64,000 nt of DNA. Source: JACTOJ01 sp032335695. Its GTDB lineage: Bacteria; Bacillota; Clostridia; Clostridiales; Clostridiaceae. Both the position numbers and the translations under genes were made by a program. The notes under the pieces are model-generated. The model made no database searches. It was not told the DNA's origin and saw nothing but the letters and a program-made list of their open reading frames with translations. Location: NCBI RefSeq assembly GCF_032335695.1, contig NZ_JACTOJ010000016.1, forward strand, positions 54,427-118,426. The letters are read 5' to 3'. Position 1 is the first letter of the stretch; each line of letters begins with the position of its first letter. Of this stretch, positions 43,762-52,929 are shown one piece after another.

Positions 43762-44703
43762 TTGAGTTATATTTTAAAAAGAATGGTTACACTTTTAATT
43801 ACATTGATACTTGTGTCTATATTTACCTTTGGAGTTTTTAATGTAATACCTGGAGACCCAGCTTTAGTTATGTTAGGAACAGAAGCTACTCCGCAACAAG
43901 TACAGGCATTAAGACAGGAACTTGGTTTAAATAAAAGTTTGTCTGAAAGATATATAGATTGGATTAAGAATTTTGTTAGGGGTGATTTTGGCAGGTCTAT
44001 AAGATTTGCTGAACCAGTAAAAGATTTGATTTCTAAGAGGATTCCAGTGACTTTGTCATTGGCAATCCTATCATTAATAATGATTTTTGTCATTTCCATA
44101 CCGCTGGGTATATATTCGGCTCAAAAAGAAGGGAGCTTAGTAGATACAATAATAAATGTCATATGCCAAATAAATATAGCAATACCTTCATTTTTTTTGG
44201 GGGTACTGCTAATTTGGATATTTGGTATAATATTTAAAATATTTTCACCTGGAGCATACATTGATTATAGTGAAGATTTTGTAGGATTTTTAAAATATAT
44301 GATCATGCCATCCCTAGCTATAGCTCTGCCTAACATAGCAATAGTGGTGAAATTCCTGCGAGCTTCAGTAATAAAAGAAAATAGAAAAGATTATGTGAGA
44401 ACTGCTTACAGTAAAGGGAATAAGGAGAGAAATGTATTATATGGACATGTTCTTAAAAATTCTTTAATAACTATAATAACCCTAATGGGCATGATAATAG
44501 CTGGCATTTTAGGAGGAAGCATAATTGTTGAACAGATATTTTCACTGCCAGGTATAGGCAATCTTTTGATAATGTCCATTTCCACCAGAGACTTCCCTCT
44601 AACTGAAACTCTAGTTATTTATCTTGCATTTATTGTAGTTTTTATTAATTTTTTAGTAGATATTTTATATCAAGTCATTGATCCTAGAATAAGGCTGGCA
44701 TAA
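43762..44703 (+). CDS. ABC transporter permease (DppB/NikB type)
   Basis: This 313-residue permease has six membrane segments and the DppB signature: N-terminal FNVIPGDPALVMLGTEATP, then LRASVIKENRKDYVRTAYSKG as the ATPase-contact loop. The TTG start follows GGAAGGTG. Confidence 0.93.
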   Translation: MSYILKRMVTLLITLILVSIFTFGVFNVIPGDPALVMLGTEATPQQVQALRQELGLNKSLSERYIDWIKNFVRGDFGRSIRFAEPVKDLISKRIPVTLSLAILSLIMIFVISIPLGIYSAQKEGSLVDTIINVICQINIAIPSFFLGVLLIWIFGIIFKIFSPGAYIDYSEDFVGFLKYMIMPSLAIALPNIAIVVKFLRASVIKENRKDYVRTAYSKGNKERNVLYGHVLKNSLITIITLMGMIIAGILGGSIIVEQIFSLPGIGNLLIMSISTRDFPLTETLVIYLAFIVVFINFLVDILYQVIDPRIRLA

Positions 44704-44723
44704 ATAATATTTTGGAGGTTGTT

Positions 44724-45524
44724 ATGAAGAAACATTATAACTGGAACCTGGTGGCTGGATTTATATTACTGGGAGCTATTTTACTATTGATGGCTATAGG
44801 AATTTTTTATACGCCTTATGACCCTAATAAAATGAATGTAGTGCAAAAATATCAAGCGCCAAATTTCAGTCATCTTATGGGAACTGATAATTTTGGAAGA
44901 GATATATTTAGCCGCATAATTTCTGGAGCGAAAGCTACATTTTTTATTTCAATAAGTACAGTTCTGCTTGGAACTTTAATAGGAGTTACTTTGGGTGCCA
45001 TATCAGGATATTTCGGCGGATGGATGGATGAAATAATAATGAGAATTAATGACGCTCTTACTGCCTTTCCAGGAATACTTTTGGCTTTAGCTCTCGTGAC
45101 AGTTTTAGGGCAAGGAAAATATCAGACAATTTTAGCTTTAACAGTAATTTTTATACCTAGCTACTGTAGAATAACTAGAGGTGAATTTCTGCAGCTAAAG
45201 GAATTAGAATTTGTCAAAAGCGCAAAAGTGTTTGGTGCAAGCTCTCTTAGAATAATATTCCTACATATTTTGCCTAATAGTTATCCTGCTCTTCTATCTG
45301 CTGTGACTATAGGACTTTCAAATGCAATTTTATCAGAAGCAGGTTTGAGCTTTTTAGGTTTTGGAGTTCAACCTCCAGATCCAAGCTGGGGAAGAATGCT
45401 GTCAGAAAGCCAAGCTTATTTATTTAATGCTCCTTGGGGAGCTATAGGCCCTGGAATAACAATAGTAATAACGGTTATAGCCTTTAATTTTATTGCTGAA
45501 GGCCTCAGAAAAATATATGAGTGA
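44724..45524 (+). CDS. ABC transporter permease (DppC/NikC type)
   Basis: This 266-residue permease has HLMGTDNFGRDIFSRIISGAK and the contact loop LEFVKSAKVFGASSLRIIFLHILPN. GGAGG at 44714-44718 selects the ATG at 44724 over the upstream TTG at 44712. Confidence 0.93.
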   Translation: MKKHYNWNLVAGFILLGAILLLMAIGIFYTPYDPNKMNVVQKYQAPNFSHLMGTDNFGRDIFSRIISGAKATFFISISTVLLGTLIGVTLGAISGYFGGWMDEIIMRINDALTAFPGILLALALVTVLGQGKYQTILALTVIFIPSYCRITRGEFLQLKELEFVKSAKVFGASSLRIIFLHILPNSYPALLSAVTIGLSNAILSEAGLSFLGFGVQPPDPSWGRMLSESQAYLFNAPWGAIGPGITIVITVIAFNFIAEGLRKIYE

Positions 45525-45551
45525 TGAAGAAATTCAAAGGAGGTGACCTAT

Positions 45552-46544
45552 TTGTCTGAAATTTTGTTAAGGGTAAAAGCTCTATCCGTAGGCATAAAGA
45601 GCATAAAAAATATTGATATGGCAGTTGAGGAGGTTTCTTTAAATATAAGAAATGGTGAAATATTAGGAATCGTTGGTGAATCAGGATGTGGAAAAAGTCT
45701 TACTGCATTAGCTCTGGCAGGACTTTTGCCTAAAGACGCTATTATAACCCAGGGAAGCATCATTTTTGACGGTACAGAACTTAAGGGGATTAGCAAAGAT
45801 AAAATGAGAAAAATACAAGGAAAAGATATTTCAATTATATTTCAAGAACCTATGACTTCTTTAAATCCGCTGTTAACTATAGGAAAACAAGTTGGAGAAG
45901 GCTTAAGAATTCATTATAAATTTACAGAAAGGGAGATTAAGGAAAGGGTGTTGGATGTTCTAAATAAAGTAGGATTGCCTATGGCTAAGGAAGTATATAA
46001 TAGTTATCCACACCAATTATCAGGAGGAATGCGCCAAAGGGTAATGATAGCTATTGCTATCATCTGCAAACCTAAACTTATAATAGCTGATGAACCAACT
46101 ACGGCCTTAGACGTTACTATACAAGCTCAGATATTAAAATTACTGAGAGATATAAATAAAGAATATAACACTTCTATATTATTTATATCTCATGATTTGG
46201 GTGTTATTAGTCGATTGTGCCATAGAGTTATAGTTATGTATGCAGGCTCTTTAGTTGAGGAGGGGACTGTTAAAAATATTTTTTTAAATCCAACACATCA
46301 ATATACAAAAGGGCTTATAGCATCTATACCTACCATGGACAAGAGGGGGAAAAGGCTTGTAAATATTTCAGGAAAGGTTCCATCTATTCAGGAAAAAAGA
46401 TTTGGCTGCAGATTTTCATCAAGGTGTGAAAAAGCAGAAGAAAAATGCTTTTATGAATTGCCGCCTTCTGTAAATTTAGGTCCTAACCATAGGGTGTGCT
46501 GTAATCTAGCTATCAAAGAAAGCGGTGAAGATTATGTCATCTGA
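45552..46544 (+). CDS. ABC transporter ATPase (DppD type)
   Basis: This 330-residue ATPase has Walker A GESGCGKS, signature LSGGMRQRV, Walker B LIIADEPTTALDV and the C-terminal oligopeptide-transporter domain with cysteines (CRFSSRCEKAEEKC) that in this family bind a 4Fe-4S cluster. AAAGGAGGTGAC favours the TTG at 45552. It overlaps the next gene by 11 bases. Confidence 0.93.
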   Translation: MSEILLRVKALSVGIKSIKNIDMAVEEVSLNIRNGEILGIVGESGCGKSLTALALAGLLPKDAIITQGSIIFDGTELKGISKDKMRKIQGKDISIIFQEPMTSLNPLLTIGKQVGEGLRIHYKFTEREIKERVLDVLNKVGLPMAKEVYNSYPHQLSGGMRQRVMIAIAIICKPKLIIADEPTTALDVTIQAQILKLLRDINKEYNTSILFISHDLGVISRLCHRVIVMYAGSLVEEGTVKNIFLNPTHQYTKGLIASIPTMDKRGKRLVNISGKVPSIQEKRFGCRFSSRCEKAEEKCFYELPPSVNLGPNHRVCCNLAIKESGEDYVI

Positions 46545-47499
46545 GAAAATATTAGAAATTAAAAATCTAAGTAATATTTATTACAATAAGAGGTCAAATA
46601 TATTTGAAAAAGATACGTTAACTAAAGTACTTAAAAATATCGATTTTCACATAGAAAAGGGTGAAATATTTGGATTAGTAGGAGAAAGCGGCTGCGGCAA
46701 ATCCACCTTGGGGAGAGCTATAGTAAATCTAACACCTAATGTGCAAGGTGAAATATTAGTTGATGGAGAAAATATTAAAAATAGAAAACATATAAGTGAA
46801 AAAGTCCAAATAGTATTTCAAGATTCTTTAAGTTCCTTAAATCCTAAGAAGACTATAGGCTGGATTATGGAAGAACCTTTGAAAATTCACAAAAAAGGTA
46901 ATAAAGAAGAGAGGATAAAAAGAGTAAATGAAGTATTAAATTTAATAGGACTTGACAGCAGTTATAGAGGAAGGTATCCTCATGAGCTCAGCGGAGGACA
47001 AAGGCAGAGGATAAGTATTGGAGCTTCCATTATGCTGAATCCGAAACTAATTGTGGCTGATGAGCCTGTTTCAGCCTTAGATGTTTCTATACAATCTCAA
47101 ATATTAAATCTGATTATGGACTTACATGATAAATTAGATTTAGCTTTTCTTTTTATCTCCCATAATCTTAATGTGATATATTATTTGTGCAATAGAGTAG
47201 CGGTAATGTATCTTGGAGAGATAGTAGAACTTGCAGATGCCACAGAAATCTATAATTCGCCTAAGCACCCTTATACGAAGGCATTGCTTAGCTCCATACC
47301 GAATATTGCAGTAGATAGTGACAAAGATATATGGGAGATAAAAGGTGACTTAAAGGATTCTATAAATATAAATAAAGGATGCCCGTATTATCCTAGATGC
47401 TCTTATGCAAAGCAGGAATGCGGAGATACTAAAGCTGATATTAAAAATATAAATAAGGAAAAGCATTCAGAGCACTTGGTAAGATGCCACCTATATTAG
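46534..47499 (+). CDS. ABC transporter ATPase (DppF type)
   Basis: This 321-residue ATPase has GESGCGKST, LSGGQRQRI and LIVADEPVSALDV, and the C-terminal cysteine motif CPYYPRCSYAKQEC. It forms a heterodimer with the DppD-type protein. Confidence 0.93.
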   Translation: MSSEKILEIKNLSNIYYNKRSNIFEKDTLTKVLKNIDFHIEKGEIFGLVGESGCGKSTLGRAIVNLTPNVQGEILVDGENIKNRKHISEKVQIVFQDSLSSLNPKKTIGWIMEEPLKIHKKGNKEERIKRVNEVLNLIGLDSSYRGRYPHELSGGQRQRISIGASIMLNPKLIVADEPVSALDVSIQSQILNLIMDLHDKLDLAFLFISHNLNVIYYLCNRVAVMYLGEIVELADATEIYNSPKHPYTKALLSSIPNIAVDSDKDIWEIKGDLKDSININKGCPYYPRCSYAKQECGDTKADIKNINKEKHSEHLVRCHLY

Positions 47500-47532
47500 A
47501 ATTATTAATCATTAAAAAATAAGGAGGAGAAA

Positions 47533-48390
47533 ATGCTAACTTATGAAGTAAATAAAATAAATGACAATTTGTATTCTATCAGAGAAGACATAACTGATAA
47601 CAATTTCCCTGTAATAATTTATTTAGTAATAGGTAAGGAAAAAGCAGCCCTGATTGATACTGGATTAGGAACAGACAACTTAAAAGCGCTAGTAAGTACC
47701 ATCACTAACCTTCCCATACTTGTATTGCATACACATGGTCATGGAGATCATATTGGTGCAGATGCATTATTCACAGAAATTTATTTGAATAATAAAGAAG
47801 ATATATTTTCCCAAAAAGATGAGAACTTAAAATTAGCTTCAAATCAAAGAATAAGTTTTATAAAGAAGCATTTGAAAAATAAACCTTTAATTTATTCTTA
47901 CATTCAAAAGCATATAGTAAAAGATAGAGCTGTTGAATATAAGAATATTCAGGATGGAGATATTATAAACCTAGGTGAGCTTGAGCTTACAGCTGTAAGT
48001 ACTCCAGGCCATACCTTAGGATCTATATCTTATATTAACCAAAGAGATAAATATGCTTTCACTGGTGATGGAATTGCAGATATACATTGGTTTGATAATG
48101 AAGAAAATGGGAGCGTTGAAGATTTTTTTAACACATTAAACCATTTTGAAAGCGAAGCAAAAGATATTTATAATATTTATGCTGCACATATTCCTAATCC
48201 ATTTACCTTAAAGCTTATACATGATTTGAAGCATGCAGCTGCATCAGTATTGGAAGGGGCTCAGGATGAAATGGAAGATGCAGATTATCAGTTCCTTATT
48301 CATGGAAGATTATATGCACATAGGTGCGGTAATGCCACCATATATTACAATAAAGAAAATATTTATTCAAGAGATGCAGCTATGAAATAA
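47533..48390 (+). CDS. MBL-fold metallohydrolase
   Basis: This 285-residue protein has the zinc motif HTHGHGDH (66-73), then STPGHTLGSISY and FTGDGIAD. It resembles glyoxalase II-like hydrolases. The AAGGAGG site lies 33 bases after the ABC operon, so it is probably the last gene of the second S-box unit. The substrate is unknown. Processing of an imported thioester or ester is a guess. Its end overlaps the convergent glycosyltransferase by 11 bases. Confidence 0.85.
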   Translation: MLTYEVNKINDNLYSIREDITDNNFPVIIYLVIGKEKAALIDTGLGTDNLKALVSTITNLPILVLHTHGHGDHIGADALFTEIYLNNKEDIFSQKDENLKLASNQRISFIKKHLKNKPLIYSYIQKHIVKDRAVEYKNIQDGDIINLGELELTAVSTPGHTLGSISYINQRDKYAFTGDGIADIHWFDNEENGSVEDFFNTLNHFESEAKDIYNIYAAHIPNPFTLKLIHDLKHAAASVLEGAQDEMEDADYQFLIHGRLYAHRCGNATIYYNKENIYSRDAAMK

Positions 48391-49528
48391 GTTCTATCTT
48401 CTGTGATTTATTAAATATGGTTTTTTCATATGAATATATAAGGCTATCGAATATGGACTCCCAGCTTCTGTCTAGAGCTGTTTTTCTTCCATTGGCTATT
48501 ATACGATCTCTTATAAATTCATTATTAATAATATTAGCTATTGCATCTGAAAATTCCTTGGAATTTCCCGCTTCAAATAAAAGGCCATTGAATTCATTTT
48601 TTATTATATCTTTAATTCCGCCTGCATTAGGAGCTGCTACTGGAAGTCCTGAAGCTAATGCTTCTAATACAACATTTCCAAAGGTTTCAGTAGGCGAAGG
48701 AAAAGCAAATATATCTGAGGAAGCATAAGTTTCCGAAAGAGAAGGACCTGTTTTATATCCAGTAAATATGGTATCTGGAGGAAATAATTTTTTATACTTT
48801 AAAAGCTCTGGTCCATCGCCGGTTATTATAAGCGCTAATTTGCTTGGGTATTTTTCTAATAATTTTAGGTAAGCTTCATGTAGTATGTTTATATCTTTTT
48901 CTGGCGATATTCTTCCAACATAAAGCAGAACAATTTTATTATTTATTTGAAGGCTTTTTCTTAAACTTTCGCTTCTAAGACTAGGAGTAAAGTTTTCAGT
49001 ATCAATGCCTCTAGAAAAGATGTTTACATTTTCAATACCTTGTTTTTTCAGAAGGTTTCTAGTTTCCTTAGAAGGACATAATGTGAGATCATGTTTTGTG
49101 TGGAACCATTTTAGATAATTCCAAAAATTATTTTCGAGAAAAGAGAGATTATAGTATTTTAAGTATTGAGAAAAATTAGTAGTGTAATTGGATATTACAG
49201 GTATATCAAATTTTTTACCTAAATATAATCCAAGCATTCCCATATTGAATTCAGTTACATTGAAAATTATATCGGCTTTAAATTTTATTAGGGAATTTTT
49301 TAATCTTATAAGGTTTGGAAAGGCTAGCCTGCATTCCGGATATATAAAAAATTTAATGCTTAGGAATTTTTCAACTTTAAATTTATCATCACATTCAACA
49401 TAGCTGTCTGGAGCAAAAATTAAATAGTCTATTTTCTTATTTTCAAAGTACTTTATAAGATGCTTAAGAGTATTTGTAACTCCATTAACCTGAGGTAAAA
49501 AAGTATCTGTAAATACAGCAACTTTCAT
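48380..49528 (-). CDS. GT4-family glycosyltransferase (possible glycolipid synthase)
   Basis: This 382-residue GT-B enzyme has an N-terminal domain starting MKVAVFTDTFLPQVNGV and a C-terminal domain with LLYVGRISPEKDINIL, ITGDGPE and the nucleotide-sugar motif PSPTETFGNVVLEALASGLP. It is close to the diacylglycerol glycosyl- and mannosyltransferase group (MgtA/SqdX-like). GGAGG places the start at 49528 rather than 49549. TAACCTT repeats spaced 11 bases lie about 75 bases upstream. Confidence 0.88.
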   Translation of the reverse strand: MKVAVFTDTFLPQVNGVTNTLKHLIKYFENKKIDYLIFAPDSYVECDDKFKVEKFLSIKFFIYPECRLAFPNLIRLKNSLIKFKADIIFNVTEFNMGMLGLYLGKKFDIPVISNYTTNFSQYLKYYNLSFLENNFWNYLKWFHTKHDLTLCPSKETRNLLKKQGIENVNIFSRGIDTENFTPSLRSESLRKSLQINNKIVLLYVGRISPEKDINILHEAYLKLLEKYPSKLALIITGDGPELLKYKKLFPPDTIFTGYKTGPSLSETYASSDIFAFPSPTETFGNVVLEALASGLPVAAPNAGGIKDIIKNEFNGLLFEAGNSKEFSDAIANIINNEFIRDRIIANGRKTALDRSWESIFDSLIYSYEKTIFNKSQKIELIS

Positions 49529-49601
49529 ACAATGCCTCCATAAGTTCAATTAATCTCTTCACTAATAATATATTTGAAATAAATTAATTGAAGTTTATGA
49601 T

Positions 49602-49619
49602 AAGGTTAAAAGAAGGTTA
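49602..49619 (-). promoter_or_regulatory. PHO-box-like direct repeat upstream of the GT4 gene
   Basis: On the minus strand TAACCTT occurs twice with an 11-base period (49619-49613 and 49608-49602). The flanking CTTTTAACCTTA also occurs at 22757-22768 upstream of the chemoreceptor gene (there followed by C). Confidence 0.5.
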
Positions 49620-49639
49620 TTTAATACAATTAAAAAGAA

Positions 49640-49678
49640 TTAACAGTCATTTTACAATGTTATAAATGTATCTTAAAA
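49640..49678 (+). promoter_or_regulatory. PHO-box-like repeats upstream of the nucleotidase gene
   Basis: Four hexamers at exact 11-base steps: TTAACA (49640), TTTACA (49651), ATAAAT (49662) and TTAAAA (49673). The first two match the Bacillus PhoP consensus with 5-base gaps. They lie about 65-100 bases before the start at 49743. Confidence 0.5.
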
Positions 49679-49742
49679 ATAGAATAGTAGGATTAGATGT
49701 ATAAATTACTAATAGCTTAAGTATAAATTAGGAGGAAAATAT

Positions 49743-50321
49743 ATGAGCAAATTAAATATCTGCATAGACATTGATGGAACTATTACGGATCCATACTACT
49801 GGCTGGAGCTTGCCAATAGTTACTTCAATAAAAATGTAACTGAAGAACAAGTTACCAGGTATTATGTGCATGAAGTGATGGGGGTAGAAAGAATAGAATA
49901 TGAAGAATTCTATGAAAAAAACAAGTTTAAGATTCACACAGAAGAAAAGCTCAGAAGAGATGTAAGACCAATTTTAAACATTCTTAATACCATGCACAAT
50001 ATATACTTTGTGACAGCTAGGGATAAAGAATTAGAAATGCTAACACACCTATATCTTAGAAGATATGGAATAGAGTATGATGGGCTCTTCGTACTAGGCA
50101 GCAGCTATAAAGTTGATAAAGCTAATGAATTAAATTGCAATCTATTTATAGAAGATAATTATGATAATGCAATTCAGCTATCTGAAAATGGCACAAAAGT
50201 AGTACTTTTAGATACCTATTATAATAGAAAACCATTAAATAAAAATATAACAAGAGTATATGGATGGAAAGAAATTTATTTAATTATAAAAGAACTGTCT
50301 TTACAAAACAAAATAGTGTAA
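49743..50321 (+). CDS. HAD-family nucleotidase (5'(3')-deoxyribonucleotidase type)
   Basis: This 192-residue HAD phosphatase has motif I CIDIDGTITD (nucleophile Asp9, Asp11), motif II YFVTARD, and a late acidic motif LFIEDNYDNA. This matches the NT5C/YqfW-like nucleotidase group. PHO-box-like repeats upstream suggest phosphate release from nucleotides under starvation. AGGAGG precedes the ATG. Confidence 0.85.
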   Translation: MSKLNICIDIDGTITDPYYWLELANSYFNKNVTEEQVTRYYVHEVMGVERIEYEEFYEKNKFKIHTEEKLRRDVRPILNILNTMHNIYFVTARDKELEMLTHLYLRRYGIEYDGLFVLGSSYKVDKANELNCNLFIEDNYDNAIQLSENGTKVVLLDTYYNRKPLNKNITRVYGWKEIYLIIKELSLQNKIV

Positions 50322-50337
50322 GGGCAGTTCTTTTTAT
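50291..50337 (+). terminator. Terminator of the nucleotidase gene
   Basis: AGAACTGTCTTTAC (50291-50304) pairs with GTAAGGGCAGTTCT (50318-50331), including G-U pairs, followed by TTTTAT. It overlaps the stop codon. Confidence 0.75.
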
Positions 50338-50422
50338 ATTATTATGATTTCTAAATTTGAAACTTACTTAAATAAGAGATAAAATATTATGAAAGGATAA
50401 AAGTGAAAGGAACTAAAGATTT

Positions 50423-52081
50423 ATGACTATGTATAATCTTAATATGTTTGGTATGCTCATGGAAAGAGCCATGATGCTTCTAGTGATTTTGTTTATAGTT
50501 ACTAGAATAAAAAGCTTTAGAGAGATATTTCAAAAGGATAATTATGAGAAAAAAGATATAGTGATTATATCTTTTATATTTTCTGCCTTTGCAATTCTGG
50601 AAACTTATTCAGGCATAAAAGTTGAAGGCTCCCTAGTAAATATAAGAATAATAACTATAGTTTCTGCAGGTATATTGTTTGGCCCTGAAGTAGGAATGAT
50701 AACGGGATTAGTAGCAGGAATTCATAGGTTTTTAATAGACATTAATGGAGTCACCTCAATACCTTGTTTAATAACAAGTATAGTGGCAGGAGTATTGTCT
50801 GGATATGTGAATAAAAAGGTTAAGCGTAAGCAGCTTTATATTGCAGGTATTTTACTTGGAATGTTTTGCGAAGTTCTTACCATGCTGCTAATTTTGGCAT
50901 TTACAAAACCTTATGCTTTAGGACTTAGCATTGTTTCAAAAATAGCTCTTCCAATGATACTTGGAGAGGTAAGTGTGGGCTTTATAATAATCCTTATACA
51001 GTTTGTAGAAGATGAAAAGGAAATGATAGCTGGTCAGCAGTCTAAATTGGCGCTAGATATCGCCAATGAAACTCTTCCCTATTTCAGGAATATAAATAAT
51101 GAATCATTAAGAAAAATATGCACCATAATAAAGGAACATATTCATGCAGATGCTGTATCTATAACAGATAAAATGTATGTGCTTGCTTATGTAGGCCTAG
51201 AAGAAGAAGTTTATAATGTAAGGGATAAAGCTGTTAACGAAGATACTAAAACTGCAATTCTAAAGAATGAAATAATGATAAACAATGATAGCAATAAAAA
51301 GACTCATGAAAGTTTAAAATCTGCTATAATAATACCCTTTCAAGATAAAAATGGAGTCAGTGGAACTTTAAAGATTTATTATAAGGATACTAACAAAATA
51401 ACATATTCCATTAAGGTGCTTGCAGTAGGGCTATCGCAAATAATATCAACTCTCATGGAAGTTTCAAAGGTAGAACAGATCAAGGAAACAGCAAATAAAG
51501 CTGAAATAAGGGCTCTTCAAAGACAGATAAATCCACATTTTTTATTCAATGCTTTAAATGCCATAACTTCTTTTATAAGGATTAATCCAGATAAAGCAAG
51601 AGAACTTATAATAAATTTATCAAATTATCTAAGATATAATTTAGAAATAAATGATGAGCTTATAGAAATAAATAAAGAGCTTAAGCAAGTAAAGGACTTT
51701 ATAGAAATTGAAAAAGCGAGATTTGGTGATAAAATTAACATAATTTATGATATAGATGAGGTAAATATAAAAGTACCAAGTCTCATCATACAACCTATAG
51801 TTGAAAATTCAATAATACATGGGCTTTTGCCTCAGAAGGAGAAGGGCGTTATAAAGCTTAGTGTGAAAAATTATAAAAATGAAGGTGTAAAGATAAGCGT
51901 AGAAGATAATGGAGTAGGTATATCTGAGGAAATTATAAAAAATGTGTATAATGGAAATATGCCAGAAAATAAGATAGGTCTTTATAATGTTCATTTAAGG
52001 CTAAAGCTTATTTATGGTAAAGGAATTAATATAGAAAGATTAGAAAAAGGTACAAGAATGGAATTTTTAATTAGGAGATGA
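50423..52081 (+). CDS. LytS-family sensor histidine kinase
   Basis: This 552-residue kinase has a 5TMR-LYT N-terminus of about six membrane segments (to residue 195), a GAF-like domain (about 205-345) and a His_kinase domain with LQRQINPHFLFNALNAI (His372), followed by an ATPase domain (PIVENSIIHG, DNGVGIS). It belongs to the LytS/YpdA/BtsS group, several members of which respond to pyruvate. The response regulator follows 4 bases later. Confidence 0.92.
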   Translation: MTMYNLNMFGMLMERAMMLLVILFIVTRIKSFREIFQKDNYEKKDIVIISFIFSAFAILETYSGIKVEGSLVNIRIITIVSAGILFGPEVGMITGLVAGIHRFLIDINGVTSIPCLITSIVAGVLSGYVNKKVKRKQLYIAGILLGMFCEVLTMLLILAFTKPYALGLSIVSKIALPMILGEVSVGFIIILIQFVEDEKEMIAGQQSKLALDIANETLPYFRNINNESLRKICTIIKEHIHADAVSITDKMYVLAYVGLEEEVYNVRDKAVNEDTKTAILKNEIMINNDSNKKTHESLKSAIIIPFQDKNGVSGTLKIYYKDTNKITYSIKVLAVGLSQIISTLMEVSKVEQIKETANKAEIRALQRQINPHFLFNALNAITSFIRINPDKARELIINLSNYLRYNLEINDELIEINKELKQVKDFIEIEKARFGDKINIIYDIDEVNIKVPSLIIQPIVENSIIHGLLPQKEKGVIKLSVKNYKNEGVKISVEDNGVGISEEIIKNVYNGNMPENKIGLYNVHLRLKLIYGKGINIERLEKGTRMEFLIRR

Positions 52082-52085
52082 TACT

Positions 52086-52802
52086 TTGAACTGCATTATA
52101 GTAGAGGATGAATTCCTAGCCAGAGAGGAACTAAAATATTTTATTAAAAATTTCAGTAATATAGATATAGCAGCTGAATTTGAAGACGGCATAGATGTTT
52201 TAAAATTTGTTCAAGACAATAAAGTGGATGTTATATTTTTGGATATAAATATAAGATCTGTAGATGGTGTAGTTATAGCTAAAAATATAAGCAAGTTTTC
52301 CGAAAAGCCATATATAGTTTTTATAACAGCTTACAAGGAGCATGCAGTAGAAGCTTTTGAAATAGAAGCTTTTGATTATATATTAAAACCCTATGAAGAA
52401 TCTAGAATAAAATCTATGCTGAAAAAACTTGAGATAGCTTATAACTCCCAAAATGAGAAAGCTCCTTCAATTTTAAATAGAATAAACCTATTTAAAAATG
52501 ATAAGATAATAGTTACTAATTTAGATGATATATGCTATTGCGAGGCAAGAGATAGGGAAACCTGCGTGCTTACAAAGAATGATGAATATTTTGTAAAGAT
52601 GACCATATCTGAATTTTACGATAGCCTTCCAAAAGACATATTTTTTAGATGTCATAGATCCTATATTGTGAATTTGACAAAGATAAAGGAAATAATACCG
52701 TGGTTTAACAATACTTATAATTTACGTTTAAAAGATATCTCTGAGGAAATTCCAGTAAGTAGAGGAAACATAAAAGCTTTTAAGCAAATTATGAATATAT
52801 AA
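52086..52802 (+). CDS. LytTR-family response regulator
   Basis: This 238-residue regulator has a receiver domain (Asp53 in FLDINIRS) and a C-terminal LytTR DNA-binding domain (ICYCEARDRETCVLT, FFRCHRSYIVNLTKI). LytTR proteins bind pairs of short direct repeats about 21 bases apart. Such a pair lies right after its stop codon in front of the MFS gene. Confidence 0.93.
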   Translation: MNCIIVEDEFLAREELKYFIKNFSNIDIAAEFEDGIDVLKFVQDNKVDVIFLDINIRSVDGVVIAKNISKFSEKPYIVFITAYKEHAVEAFEIEAFDYILKPYEESRIKSMLKKLEIAYNSQNEKAPSILNRINLFKNDKIIVTNLDDICYCEARDRETCVLTKNDEYFVKMTISEFYDSLPKDIFFRCHRSYIVNLTKIKEIIPWFNNTYNLRLKDISEEIPVSRGNIKAFKQIMNI

Positions 52803-52803
52803 A

Positions 52804-52834
52804 TGCATTTTATGCACTAATAAATGCATCTCGT
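52804..52834 (+). promoter_or_regulatory. Candidate LytTR operator (direct repeats 21 bp apart)
   Basis: TGCATTTTAT (52804-52813) and TGCATCTCGT (52825-52834) start exactly 21 bases apart. The first differs at two positions from GGCATTTCAT, the motif of E. coli YpdB at the yhjX promoter, where the repeats are also 21 bases apart. A TATAAT stands at 52868-52873 with only a poor -35, as expected for an activated promoter. Confidence 0.5.
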
Positions 52835-52929
52835 TCATAAAACCAACTTAACACTTATTTAGAGTTATATAATAAGGTCAAACAAAGGAAAGATTTAATT
52901 ATATAACTTTTAAATGAGGAGTGAGTATA

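Noticed and set aside
42182..47499. Nickel-specific (Nik) transporter
   Set aside because: The family 5 binding protein and DppBCDF-type subunits do not distinguish nickel from peptide uptake, and no nickel enzyme or NikR gene is nearby.
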